Source: Buchnera aphidicola (Chaetosiphella stipae setosa) (GTDB lineage Bacteria; Pseudomonadota; Gammaproteobacteria; Enterobacterales; Enterobacteriaceae). Taken from it: a DNA stretch of 7,614 nucleotides. The translations under genes and the position numbers were made by a program. Below the pieces are notes generated by a model. The model saw only the letters and a list, made by a program, of their open reading frames with translations. It did not search any database and was not told the origin of the DNA. The DNA lies in assembly GCF_964059095.1 (NCBI RefSeq), contig NZ_OZ060394.1, positions 267,267 to 274,880 of the forward strand, written 5' to 3'. This document shows positions 1-5,896 of this stretch, piece after piece (within the stretch, counting starts at the first letter, position 1; each line of letters opens with the position of its first letter).

Positions 1-17
1 AAAAAAAAAAAAAAAAC

Positions 18-71
18 TATGAAATGATTTTTTTATATTTTTAATAAAATTATTAAAATATATTTTTCATA
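18..71. repeat. Imperfect A/T-rich inverted repeat upstream of htpX
   Basis: The outer arms TATGAAA (18-24) and TTTCATA (65-71) are exact complements. The inner arms TTTAATAA (40-47) and TTATTAAA (50-57) are also exact complements, with mismatched sequence between the two arm pairs. Together they could form a long imperfect hairpin, possibly the transcript end of a gene to the left or part of the htpX leader. In sequence this A/T-rich some complementarity arises by chance, and no U-tract adjoins the outer arms, so a functional assignment is weak. Confidence 0.3.
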
Positions 72-233
72 TAATATATTTTATATTTTATGAAAATTTT
101 TTTTGATAAAAATTTTATAAAAAAATAAATTATATAATAAAAATATAATTTATAAAGTGTTATTTTTTATAAAAAATTAAAAATAAAAATATAAAAATTC
201 AATAAAAATACAATATTCAAATAATTTTTAAAT

Positions 234-238
234 AGGAG
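234..238 (+). promoter_or_regulatory. Ribosome binding site of htpX
   Basis: AGGAG lies 5 nt before the ATG at 244. It is the only purine-rich Shine-Dalgarno match near the start and supports that start. Confidence 0.8.
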
Positions 239-243
239 AATTT

Positions 244-1128
244 ATGATAAGAATTTTTTTATTTTTATTAACGAACTTATCAATTGTAAGTATACTGTTT
301 ATTCTAGGACTTTTCATTAAATTAAATATTTACGTTTTTTTCTTTGTAATTGTTTCGACTTTTCTGACGGGATTTGGGGGAGCAATAATTTCACTTTTAT
401 TATCCAAGAGAATCGCTTTGTTTTCTGTTGGAGGGAAAATTATTACTGATCCTGCAAATGATAGAGAAAAATGGGCGTTTAAAAAAATTAAAAAACAAGC
501 ATCAAAATTAAATTTAAAAACTCCAGAATTTGCCATATATGATTCTGATAGTTTCAATGCTTTTGCTACAGGAGCAACAAAAAATTCATCTGTAGTTGCT
601 GTTTCAACAGCATTATTACATAAAATGCGTAAAAATGAATTAGAAGCTGTCATTGCTCATGAAATATCCCATATTTCCAACGGAGATATGGTAACAATGA
701 CTTTACTACAAGGAATTTTAAATACTTTTACAATATTTTTATCTAACGGATTATCTCATATGTTTTGTTCTATGATATTTGGAGAAGATAATACATCTGA
801 AAATTTGCGTCAACGTAAAATAGGATATCATTATTATATAACATTATTTTTAGAAATAATTTTTGGAATATTAGCGAGTTTTATTACTATGTGGTTTTCT
901 AGAAAAAGAGAATTTTATGCAGATGCAGGAGCTGCAAAACTATCCAGCATCGAAAATATGATTGCTGCTTTAAAAACATTAGAATATCATGCATATCTTA
1001 TCAATGAACCAAAAAATGTTAATGCTTTATGTATTAATGGATCTATAAATAATTTTTTTTATCTTCTTGCTTCACACCCTCCGATAAATACTAGAATAAA
1101 AGCACTAAATAAAAAAAAATATATGTAA
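244..1128 (+). CDS. htpX: HtpX, membrane-bound zinc metalloprotease (M48 family)
   Basis: This 294-residue protein matches the E. coli HtpX length (293). HtpX is an inner-membrane M48 metalloprotease that cooperates with FtsH in removing damaged or misfolded membrane proteins. Visible features: two N-terminal hydrophobic segments (about residues 3-25 and 30-53), the zinc motif HEISH at 139-143 (ligands H139 and H143, catalytic E140), two more hydrophobic segments (about 155-180 and 197-217), and the third ligand E223 in the REFYADAGA stretch. The C-terminal SHPP (277-280) followed by a basic helix is typical of the family. The ATG at 244 is preceded by AGGAG at 234-238 with 5 nt spacing, which fixes the start. 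It is followed by 250 bp before cspC and looks monocistronic. All catalytic residues are present, so it should be active. In E. coli, htpX is controlled by the Cpx envelope-stress system; no CpxR-like or heat-shock promoter was recognised here. Confidence 0.97.
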   Translation: MIRIFLFLLTNLSIVSILFILGLFIKLNIYVFFFVIVSTFLTGFGGAIISLLLSKRIALFSVGGKIITDPANDREKWAFKKIKKQASKLNLKTPEFAIYDSDSFNAFATGATKNSSVVAVSTALLHKMRKNELEAVIAHEISHISNGDMVTMTLLQGILNTFTIFLSNGLSHMFCSMIFGEDNTSENLRQRKIGYHYYITLFLEIIFGILASFITMWFSRKREFYADAGAAKLSSIENMIAALKTLEYHAYLINEPKNVNALCINGSINNFFYLLASHPPINTRIKALNKKKYM

Positions 1129-1203
1129 TTATTTTATTTTAAAAGAAATTTATTTTTTACAAAATATAAAAATATTTTAATAAATCATGACATATGTTAA
1201 ACA

Positions 1204-1232
1204 TTGTTTTTTCATAAAAAATCCTCTATTAT
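1204..1232 (+). promoter_or_regulatory. Candidate sigma-70 promoter of cspC
   Basis: The boxes are TTGTTT at 1204-1209 and TATTAT at 1227-1232, separated by exactly 17 bp. The spacer includes a rare C-containing stretch just before the -10. The -10 box matches five of six consensus positions, the -35 box three of six. Transcription would start near 1239, giving a leader of about 140 nt before cspC. This is the best-spaced pair in the htpX-cspC spacer, but A/T-rich DNA produces such boxes readily. Confidence 0.45.
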
Positions 1233-1250
1233 ATGAGAATTAATTAAATT

Positions 1251-1333
1251 GTTTATAAAGAAATTAATTTTTTATTTATTTAAAAAAAATTCTTTTAAAT
1301 TATTTAAAATAATAAAATAGATTCTTTATAAAC
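1251..1333 (+). promoter_or_regulatory. Inverted repeat in the cspC leader (candidate RNA structure)
   Basis: GTTTATAAAGAA (1251-1262) and TTCTTTATAAAC (1322-1333) are perfect 12-nt reverse complements. They enclose 59 nt that contain a second inverted repeat, TTTTAAAT (1293-1300) with ATTTAAAA (1302-1309). After one mismatch the outer stem can add a G-U and two A-U pairs. If transcription starts near 1239, the outer stem spans most of the leader and ends about 30 nt before the cspC ribosome binding site. Long structured leaders are known in the CspA family of E. coli; that this one works similarly is inference. Confidence 0.4.
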
Positions 1334-1364
1334 TTTTTAAAACATTTGAAAAAAATAAATTTTT

Positions 1365-1370
1365 AGAGGA
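1365..1370 (+). promoter_or_regulatory. Ribosome binding site of cspC
   Basis: AGAGGA ends 8 nt before the ATG at 1379. It is a good Shine-Dalgarno match and lies outside the upstream inverted repeat. Confidence 0.7.
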
Positions 1371-1378
1371 AAACAAAT

Positions 1379-1591
1379 ATGTCAAAAATTAAAGGTCAGG
1401 TAAAATGGTTTAACGAAGCAAAAGGTTTTGGATTTATTACTCCTGAAGATGGTAGTAAAGATGTTTTTGTGCATTTTTCTTCAATTCAAGGAGAAGGATT
1501 TAAAACTTTATCTGAAGGACAAAACGTCGAATTTGAAATACAAGAAGGACAAAAAGGTCCTTCTGCAATTAATGTTTTTACAATTCAATAA
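1379..1591 (+). CDS. cspC: CspC, cold-shock-domain RNA chaperone
   Basis: This 70-residue protein is a single cold-shock domain, a small OB-fold that binds single-stranded RNA/DNA. RNP1 is KGFGFI (15-20) and RNP2 is VFVHF (29-33). The nucleic-acid-stacking aromatics W10, F11, F17, F19, F30, H32 and F33 are all present. The sequence is nearly identical to E. coli CspC, including the [13 protein letters not shown] start and the KGPSAINV end, which favours CspC over CspA or CspE. CspC is expressed at normal temperature, affects mRNA stability and acts as a transcription antiterminator. It is much less A/T-biased at the protein level than its neighbours, indicating strong purifying selection. E. 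coli carries the small gene yobF just upstream of cspC; no such ORF is evident here. It appears to be transcribed alone, with a long leader. Confidence 0.97.
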   Translation: MSKIKGQVKWFNEAKGFGFITPEDGSKDVFVHFSSIQGEGFKTLSEGQNVEFEIQEGQKGPSAINVFTIQ

Positions 1592-1647
1592 AAATTATTT
1601 ATTAAGATTTTATTAAAAATTTTTTATAAACATTAAAAATTTTTAAA

Positions 1648-1673
1648 AGACCTCTGGTAGAATACGGAGGTTT
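1648..1673 (+). promoter_or_regulatory. GC-rich hairpin with an embedded TAGAAT box between cspC and yoaE
   Basis: The arms 1648-1656 and 1665-1673 can pair over 9 bp (two of them G-U) around an 8-nt loop. The core ACCTC/GAGGT is unusually GC-rich for this spacer. There is no clear U-tract on the plus strand, so it is a poor intrinsic terminator for cspC. The same segment holds TAGAAT at 1658-1663, a five-of-six -10 box followed by a G+C stretch, which could start yoaE transcription about 95 nt upstream of its ORF, although no convincing -35 box is seen 16-18 bp upstream. Retained G+C in such a spacer suggests selection. Terminator, promoter or leader element are all possible. Confidence 0.4.
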
Positions 1674-1764
1674 CAATAAATTATTTAAATATATTAATAC
1701 ACATTTAATATATTTTATTCACTAAACTAAAATATTATAATTAAATAAAATTATTTTTTATTTT

Positions 1765-3324
1765 ATGGAGTATTTAATGGGATTGCCTTTAGACCCGTCT
1801 ACTTTCATGAACTTATTAATATTAATAACTATTGAAGTGGTTTTAGGTCTGGATAATCTAATTTTTTTAACTATTTTAGTAAAAAAATTACCTCCTCAAC
1901 ATAGAAAACAAGCAAGAATTTTAGGTGTACTTCTTTCTTTATGTATAAGAATAGTTTTTCTATCACTTCTTTCTTGGTCAGCATCTTTAAAAAATCCTTT
2001 TTATTCAAGTAAATATTTTACTTGTTCTGTACGACAAGTTATTTTACTTTCTGGTGGATTATTTTTATCTTCAATGGCTTTCTTTGAATTATATAACAAA
2101 GCATTCCATACAAATAAAAGAATAATAATACAAAAAAAGTATTCAAAATTATGGTCTATAGTTTTTCAATTAGTTCTTTTAGATGTAATCTTTTCATTAG
2201 ATTCAATTATTACAGCAATTGGAATAATGAATAATATAATTTTAATGAGTATTGCAGTAACAATATCGATGCTTTTTATGTTATTAGTTGCAAAACCATT
2301 AAAAAAATTTATGGATAAATACCATACAATTTTTATTGTATGTTTAAGTTTCTTATTTATGATTGGTGTAAGTTTAATTTTAGAGGCTTTTAAATTAATT
2401 GTTCCTAAAAATTATTTATATTTCTCTATCTTCTTTGCAATATTTGTTGAATTTTTTAATCAATTCTCTAAATATAATCTTTCTTTATATCAATATAGTA
2501 GACCAATTAGAATAAGAATATTAGAAAAAATTTTTAAAATTTTGAAAAATGAAAGAAAAAAAAATAAAAAATTTTTACACTCAATAAATGAAAAAAAAAA
2601 TAAAAATTCTTCTCTTGATATGACATTTGATAAAGAAGAACAATATATGATTTATAGTCTGTTAAATTTAGCAATCAGACCTATAAAAAGCATCATGACT
2701 CCAAGAACAGAAATTTCTTGGATAAATATTAATACATCTAAATCAAAAATTAAAAAAAAAATATTAGACACTCCACATAACATTTTCCCTATTTGTGAAG
2801 GAGAATTAGATCGCTTAATTGGAGTTGTTCATGCTAAAGAATGTTTAAATGCTATTGAAAATAAAAAAAATATAGAAAAATGTGCATTAAAAAATTTACC
2901 TATCATTATTTCAGAAGATATCAATCCTATTTATTTATTAAAAATATTAAAAAAATCTCGAGGAAATATCATTATTGTTATAAATAAATTTAACGTAATT
3001 CAAGGATTAATTACTCCTTTAGATTTTTTAAAAGCTATTGCAGGAAACTTTCCAGATGTAGATGAAACTCCTGATATTGTAAAAGAAAAAAATAGTTGGC
3101 TTGTAAAAGGACATACAGATTTAAACTCTTTACAACAATTATTAAATATAAAACCTTTGATGAAAAAAAAAATTATTCATGCATCAATAGCAGGATTATT
3201 AATTGAAAAAAAAGGTTCTATGCCAATTCCAGGAGATATTATCAAAATTTCCTCTTTTTATTTTAATGTTCTTAAAGTAAAACGTTATAAAATAGAATTA
3301 ATTCGAATTACAAAAAAAAAATAA
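1765..3324 (+). CDS. yoaE: YoaE, TerC-type membrane protein with CBS and CorC_HlyC domains
   Basis: This 519-residue protein matches E. coli YoaE (about 518) along its whole length. The N-terminal half (about 12-235) is a TerC-family membrane domain with roughly seven hydrophobic segments and the two family signatures with acidic residues in the membrane, EVVLGLDN (24-31) and DVIFSLDS (140-147). A lysine-rich linker (about 250-285) leads to a CBS pair (about 305-430), opening with MTPR (311-314) and ending in GLITPLDFLKAI (414-425). The last part (about 440-515) is a CorC_HlyC domain containing IAGLLIE (475-481) and IPGDII (488-493). Proteins of this build are linked to metal-ion export or transport-associated functions; the substrate of YoaE is unproven. 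The E. coli protein also starts with two close methionines, so the upstream ATG is kept, but the only ribosome binding site favours the ATG at 1777 (515 residues). Two A10 runs (2591-2600, 2752-2761) lie in lysine-rich parts. Confidence 0.95.
   Translation: MEYLMGLPLDPSTFMNLLILITIEVVLGLDNLIFLTILVKKLPPQHRKQARILGVLLSLCIRIVFLSLLSWSASLKNPFYSSKYFTCSVRQVILLSGGLFLSSMAFFELYNKAFHTNKRIIIQKKYSKLWSIVFQLVLLDVIFSLDSIITAIGIMNNIILMSIAVTISMLFMLLVAKPLKKFMDKYHTIFIVCLSFLFMIGVSLILEAFKLIVPKNYLYFSIFFAIFVEFFNQFSKYNLSLYQYSRPIRIRILEKIFKILKNERKKNKKFLHSINEKKNKNSSLDMTFDKEEQYMIYSLLNLAIRPIKSIMTPRTEISWININTSKSKIKKKILDTPHNIFPICEGELDRLIGVVHAKECLNAIENKKNIEKCALKNLPIIISEDINPIYLLKILKKSRGNIIIVINKFNVIQGLITPLDFLKAIAGNFPDVDETPDIVKEKNSWLVKGHTDLNSLQQLLNIKPLMKKKIIHASIAGLLIEKKGSMPIPGDIIKISSFYFNVLKVKRYKIELIRITKKK
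1767..1770 (+). promoter_or_regulatory. GGAG, possible ribosome binding site for an internal yoaE start
   Basis: GGAG overlaps the first ATG (1765) and sits 6 nt before the second in-frame ATG at 1777. Nothing resembling a Shine-Dalgarno site precedes the first ATG, where the upstream 18 bases contain no G. The arrangement argues that the second methionine may be the true or a co-used start. Confidence 0.45.
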
Positions 3325-3330
3325 AAAAAA

Positions 3331-3370
3331 ATATAATTTATTCATGAATTTAAACATGAATAAATTATAT
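3331..3370 (+). repeat. Perfect 16-bp hairpin between yoaE and tsaB
   Basis: The arm 3331-3346 (ATATAATTTATTCATG) is an exact reverse complement of 3355-3370, around an 8-nt loop (3347-3354). The stem starts 6 bases after the yoaE stop and ends 34 bases before the preferred tsaB start. On the plus strand it is preceded by A-runs and followed by AAAAATT, so it lacks the U-tract of a terminator. On the minus strand a T-rich run does follow it, but no minus-strand gene precedes it. An RNA-processing or mRNA 3'-protecting stem at the yoaE-tsaB junction is the more likely role. A 16-bp perfect stem is longer than A/T composition alone readily explains. Confidence 0.6.
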
Positions 3371-3404
3371 AAAAATTACATTTAAAATTTTGGAAATAAA
3401 AAAA

Positions 3405-4061
3405 TTGAAATTATTAACCCTTGAAAGCACAAATAAAATATGTTCAGTTGCTATTAAAAATAACAAACAAATAAATTTTTTATATAAATTTTCTTATAAT
3501 AATCATAGTCAGATAATTATGAGTATTATTAATAAAATTTTACTAAAAACATCAATTTCTTTAAAAGAAATTGATTATATAGCAGTTTCAATAGGTCCAG
3601 GTTCTTTTACAGGAATTAGAATATCAATTAACATTGCACACGGTTTTTCTACTGGATTAAACATCCCATTAATTGGTATTTCTACCTTAAAAATTTTAGC
3701 AGAACAAGCAAAAAGAAAAACTTTATATAAAAATTTTATTATTGTCATTCAAGCTAACAAAAAAAAAATATATTGGGGAAAATATTTTTTTAATAACAAA
3801 AAATGGAATCTAAAAAAAAAAGAATTATATATTTCTTATAAATCTGCATTAAAAAAAATTCAAAAAACAAAAAAAAAATGGAAAATTATTGGAAATTTAA
3901 ATTCATATATATTAAAAAAAATTAATTTGAATCAATTTATTCCTAATATTAATTATCCCAAAGCGTTAGATATGATACCTTTAGCTTTAAAAGATATAAA
4001 AAATAAAAAAAAAATTCAAAAAATAATATTACCAAATTATTTAAATAATAAATTTATATAA
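3405..4061 (+). CDS. tsaB: TsaB, tRNA threonylcarbamoyladenosine (t6A37) biosynthesis protein
   Basis: TsaB (formerly YeaZ) is the inactive ASKHA-fold partner that binds TsaD and, with TsaE and TsaC, makes t6A at position 37 of ANN-decoding tRNAs in the cytoplasm. From this start the protein has 218 residues (E. coli 231). The hallmark GPGSFTGIR lies at 64-72, followed by the NIPLIGISTL stretch and a late LPNYL resembling the E. coli PVYLR. No ATG is available. The TTG at 3405 gives an N-terminus (MKLLTLEST) matching E. coli MRILAIDTA, with GGA at 3392-3394 about 10 nt upstream. An alternative TTG at 3390 adds five residues but has no ribosome binding site. The C-terminal half is strongly lysine/asparagine-rich and diverged, as is usual in this genome type. 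It probably shares transcripts with yoaE, 80 bp upstream, and runs convergently into minE. Confidence 0.92.
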   Translation: MKLLTLESTNKICSVAIKNNKQINFLYKFSYNNHSQIIMSIINKILLKTSISLKEIDYIAVSIGPGSFTGIRISINIAHGFSTGLNIPLIGISTLKILAEQAKRKTLYKNFIIVIQANKKKIYWGKYFFNNKKWNLKKKELYISYKSALKKIQKTKKKWKIIGNLNSYILKKINLNQFIPNINYPKALDMIPLALKDIKNKKKIQKIILPNYLNNKFI

Positions 4062-4108
4062 ATTTTTTTATCAAATTATAAAATATTTTTTTATTTTTTC
4101 TTGTTAAA
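4062..4108. other. Convergent tsaB/minE spacer
   Basis: This 47-bp A/T-rich gap lies between the tsaB stop and the minE stop. The 16-bp palindrome AAATTTATATAAATTT (4050-4065) overlaps the tsaB stop and is followed by four more T, so it could act as a very weak all-A/T intrinsic terminator for tsaB. No GC-containing terminator is present for either operon, so read-through into antisense of the neighbour is plausible. Confidence 0.3.
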
Positions 4109-4360
4109 TTAATTAGGTAATTTTACATTAAGTTCTAGTATAGAAATATTTTTTTTTTTTTGTTCTAATTGCACCGTAATAGAATTTTGATCAATATTTA
4201 TATATTTACAAATTACTTTTAATATATCTTTTTTTAATTGTGGAATATAATCTGGCTGAAAATTACTTTTTTTTTGCTCGGCAATAATTATTTGTAATCT
4301 TTTTTTTGCAACAAATGCAGTTTTTTTTTTTTTAGATAAAAAAAAGTCTAATAAAGTCAT
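4109..4360 (-). CDS. minE: MinE, cell division topological specificity factor
   Basis: This 83-residue protein (E. coli 88) stimulates MinD ATP hydrolysis and drives the pole-to-pole oscillation that restricts the MinC/MinD division inhibitor to the poles. The N-terminal membrane-binding stretch MTLLDFFLS (1-9) and the MinD-binding helix (about 13-30, [17 protein letters not shown]) are followed by the topological-specificity domain, with the near-invariant [15 protein letters not shown] (40-54) and the [11 protein letters not shown] strand at the end. It lacks the acidic tail that ends the E. coli protein. The start lies only 2 nt after the minD stop, with GGACGA inside the minD end as a likely ribosome binding site, so it is translationally coupled. 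Two A13 runs on the coding strand (4321-4333 encoding the KKKK after FFLS, and 4149-4161 encoding QKKK) are slippage-prone. Confidence 0.96.
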   Translation of the reverse strand: MTLLDFFLSKKKKTAFVAKKRLQIIIAEQKKSNFQPDYIPQLKKDILKVICKYINIDQNSITVQLEQKKKNISILELNVKLPN

Positions 4361-4362
4361 AA

Positions 4363-5175
4363 TTATCGTCCAAATAAACGTTGAAAAAAATTTTTCTTTT
4401 GTTCAACAAATCTATGAGGAAGTTTTTTTCCTAATAATCTTTGAACAACATCTTGATACGCTTGTCCTGAATTCGATTCTAAATTTAATATAATTGGAAT
4501 ACCTTGATTTGATGATCTTAAAACACAAGAATCTTCTGGAATAACACCGATCAATTGAATTCTTAAAATATCTAAAACATCTTCCATACTTAACATATCT
4601 CCAGAGTGAACTTTTTCAGGAGAATATCTTGTTAATAATAAATACTCTTTAACAGGTTTTTTATTTTTATTTTCTGATCTTTTTGATTTAGATGCAATAA
4701 TTCCTAAAATTCTATCTGCATCGCGTACGGAAGAAATTTCTGGATTAGTTGTAATAATTGCTTCATCAGCAAAATATAAAGCTAGTAAAGCCCCTCTTTC
4801 TATTCCAGCAGGAGAATCACAAATTATAAATTCAAAATTCATATTTAATAATTCTTGAAAAACGAGAGAAACTCCTTTATATGTTAATGAATCTTTATCT
4901 TTCGTTTGTGAAGCTGGTAAAATAAATAAATTTTTTGTATTTTTATCTTTAATCAAAGTTTGACTAACAGTAGATTCTCCTTGAATTATATTAATAAAAT
5001 CGTATACTACTCGACGTTCGCATCCCATAATTAAATCTAAATTTCTTAAACCTACATCAAAATCAATTACTACAGTTTTTTTTCCATTCTGTGCTAAACC
5101 GGTAGAAATAGATGCACTTGAAGTTGTTTTTCCAACACCTCCTTTTCCAGATGTAACAACAATAATTCGAGCCAT
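4363..5175 (-). CDS. minD: MinD, septum-site-determining ATPase
   Basis: This 270-residue protein has exactly the E. coli length. MinD dimerises on ATP at the membrane, recruits MinC to inhibit FtsZ and is released by MinE. The deviant Walker A motif GKGGVGKT lies at 10-17 (signature K11, K16), switch I DFDVGLRN at 38-45 (D40), and switch II/Walker B ICDSPAG at 118-124 (D120). The C-terminal amphipathic membrane-targeting sequence NFFQRLFGR (262-270) is intact. It is the best conserved protein of the operon and, unlike its two neighbours, has no homopolymer run over about 8 nt in the coding sequence. The ATG is preceded by AAGGA (5187-5191) at 11 nt. It sits in the order minC-minD-minE, 34 nt after minC and 2 nt before minE. 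Confidence 0.98.
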   Translation of the reverse strand: MARIIVVTSGKGGVGKTTSSASISTGLAQNGKKTVVIDFDVGLRNLDLIMGCERRVVYDFINIIQGESTVSQTLIKDKNTKNLFILPASQTKDKDSLTYKGVSLVFQELLNMNFEFIICDSPAGIERGALLALYFADEAIITTNPEISSVRDADRILGIIASKSKRSENKNKKPVKEYLLLTRYSPEKVHSGDMLSMEDVLDILRIQLIGVIPEDSCVLRSSNQGIPIILNLESNSGQAYQDVVQRLLGKKLPHRFVEQKKNFFQRLFGR

Positions 5176-5186
5176 AATTTTTATTT

Positions 5187-5191
5187 TCCTT
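5187..5191 (-). promoter_or_regulatory. Ribosome binding site of minD
   Basis: AAGGA on the minus strand lies 11 nt upstream of the minD ATG, in the 34-nt minC-minD gap. The spacing is longer than ideal, but it is the only purine-rich Shine-Dalgarno match there. Confidence 0.5.
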
Positions 5192-5209
5192 AAAAAATTT
5201 AAATGATAA

Positions 5210-5896
5210 TTATAACTTTTTTATTTTTACCATTCCATTTTTATAAATAACTTGAGCTGATTTATTAAAAATCTTTTTCGGAATAGCATCCATTAAACAA
5301 TATTCTCCAGAAATAGATAATAACTCAGAACATAAATTTGTACAAAAAATTCTTCTTGTACGATCTCCATGAGCACCAGCTAAAGCTCTTCCACACAATT
5401 TTCCATATACATGAATATTTCCATCAGAAATTAATTCTGCTCCTTCATTTACATTATTAATTATAATCAAATCTGATTTTTTTGAATAAATAGTTTGTCC
5501 AGAATGAATTGTATTTTCATAAAAAATGCTTTTATAAAATTTCTTTTTACTATTTTTTTTTTTTTTTTCAACTAAATTTTTAGTATTTGAAAAAATTGGT
5601 AATCCTGATTTCTGAATAATATTTTTTAAATAAAAATCATGACAACCTACAATTCCTATAATTTTTAAACCATAGGAAATAATTAATTCTTGAATTTCAT
5701 TCCAATTAGAGTATTTAGGTAATAAAGATAAATTAATAATAATTGGAGCATTTTTAAAAAATTCTGGAGATTTTTTTATTTCTTGTTTTAAAAAATAATT
5801 AATAATATTTATTTTATTACTGTTTAAGTATAATACTAAAGTTGTAAAAATACTTCCTTTTAATTTTATAGGTATTTTTTCATATTTTAAATTCAT
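5210..5896 (-). CDS. minC: MinC, septum-site-determining FtsZ inhibitor
   Basis: This 228-residue protein (E. coli 231) blocks FtsZ ring assembly away from mid-cell once MinD brings it to the membrane. The N-terminal FtsZ-inhibiting domain (about 1-103) starts with IPIKLKGSIFT and ends with GLPIFS. A lysine/asparagine linker (about 104-127) leads to the C-terminal beta-helix domain (about 128-228), with HSGQTIY (131-137), GAELISDGNIHVYG (152-165), GRALAGAHGDR (169-179) and IFCTNL (183-188). The MinD-binding motif usually written RSGQ has H131 in place of arginine. The linker is encoded by an unbroken A16 run on the coding strand (5553-5568). The start was chosen because IPIKLKGS aligns with the E. 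coli N-terminus; no ribosome binding site precedes it. It is the first gene of the minCDE operon and diverges from rsmC. Confidence 0.95.
   Translation of the reverse strand: MNLKYEKIPIKLKGSIFTTLVLYLNSNKINIINYFLKQEIKKSPEFFKNAPIIINLSLLPKYSNWNEIQELIISYGLKIIGIVGCHDFYLKNIIQKSGLPIFSNTKNLVEKKKKNSKKKFYKSIFYENTIHSGQTIYSKKSDLIIINNVNEGAELISDGNIHVYGKLCGRALAGAHGDRTRRIFCTNLCSELLSISGEYCLMDAIPKKIFNKSAQVIYKNGMVKIKKL

Noticed and set aside
1..16. Run of 16 A at the window start and a similar run at the end, as possible direct repeats or element ends
   Set aside because: These are simple homopolymers of the kind found throughout the window; no flanking duplication or terminal inverted repeat accompanies them.
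103..138. TTGATA (103-108) with TAAATT (126-131) or TATAAT (133-138) as an htpX promoter
   Set aside because: The pair at 17 bp spacing has a poor -10 and the perfect TATAAT is 24 bp away. In a region this A/T-rich the match is not better than expected by chance, so no promoter is called.
330..653. Minus-strand ORF of 107 codons inside htpX
   Set aside because: It is an antisense shadow of a strongly conserved protease gene, with no ribosome binding site and no recognisable product.
1428..1616. Plus-strand ORF of 62 codons overlapping cspC in another frame
   Set aside because: It lies out of frame inside a near-invariant cold-shock gene; its composition simply follows the shifted codons.
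4037..4065. Overlapping palindromes at the tsaB end as an operator or strong terminator
   Set aside because: They are made entirely of A and T and partly encode the tsaB C-terminus; a firm regulatory claim is not supported, only a weak terminator possibility.
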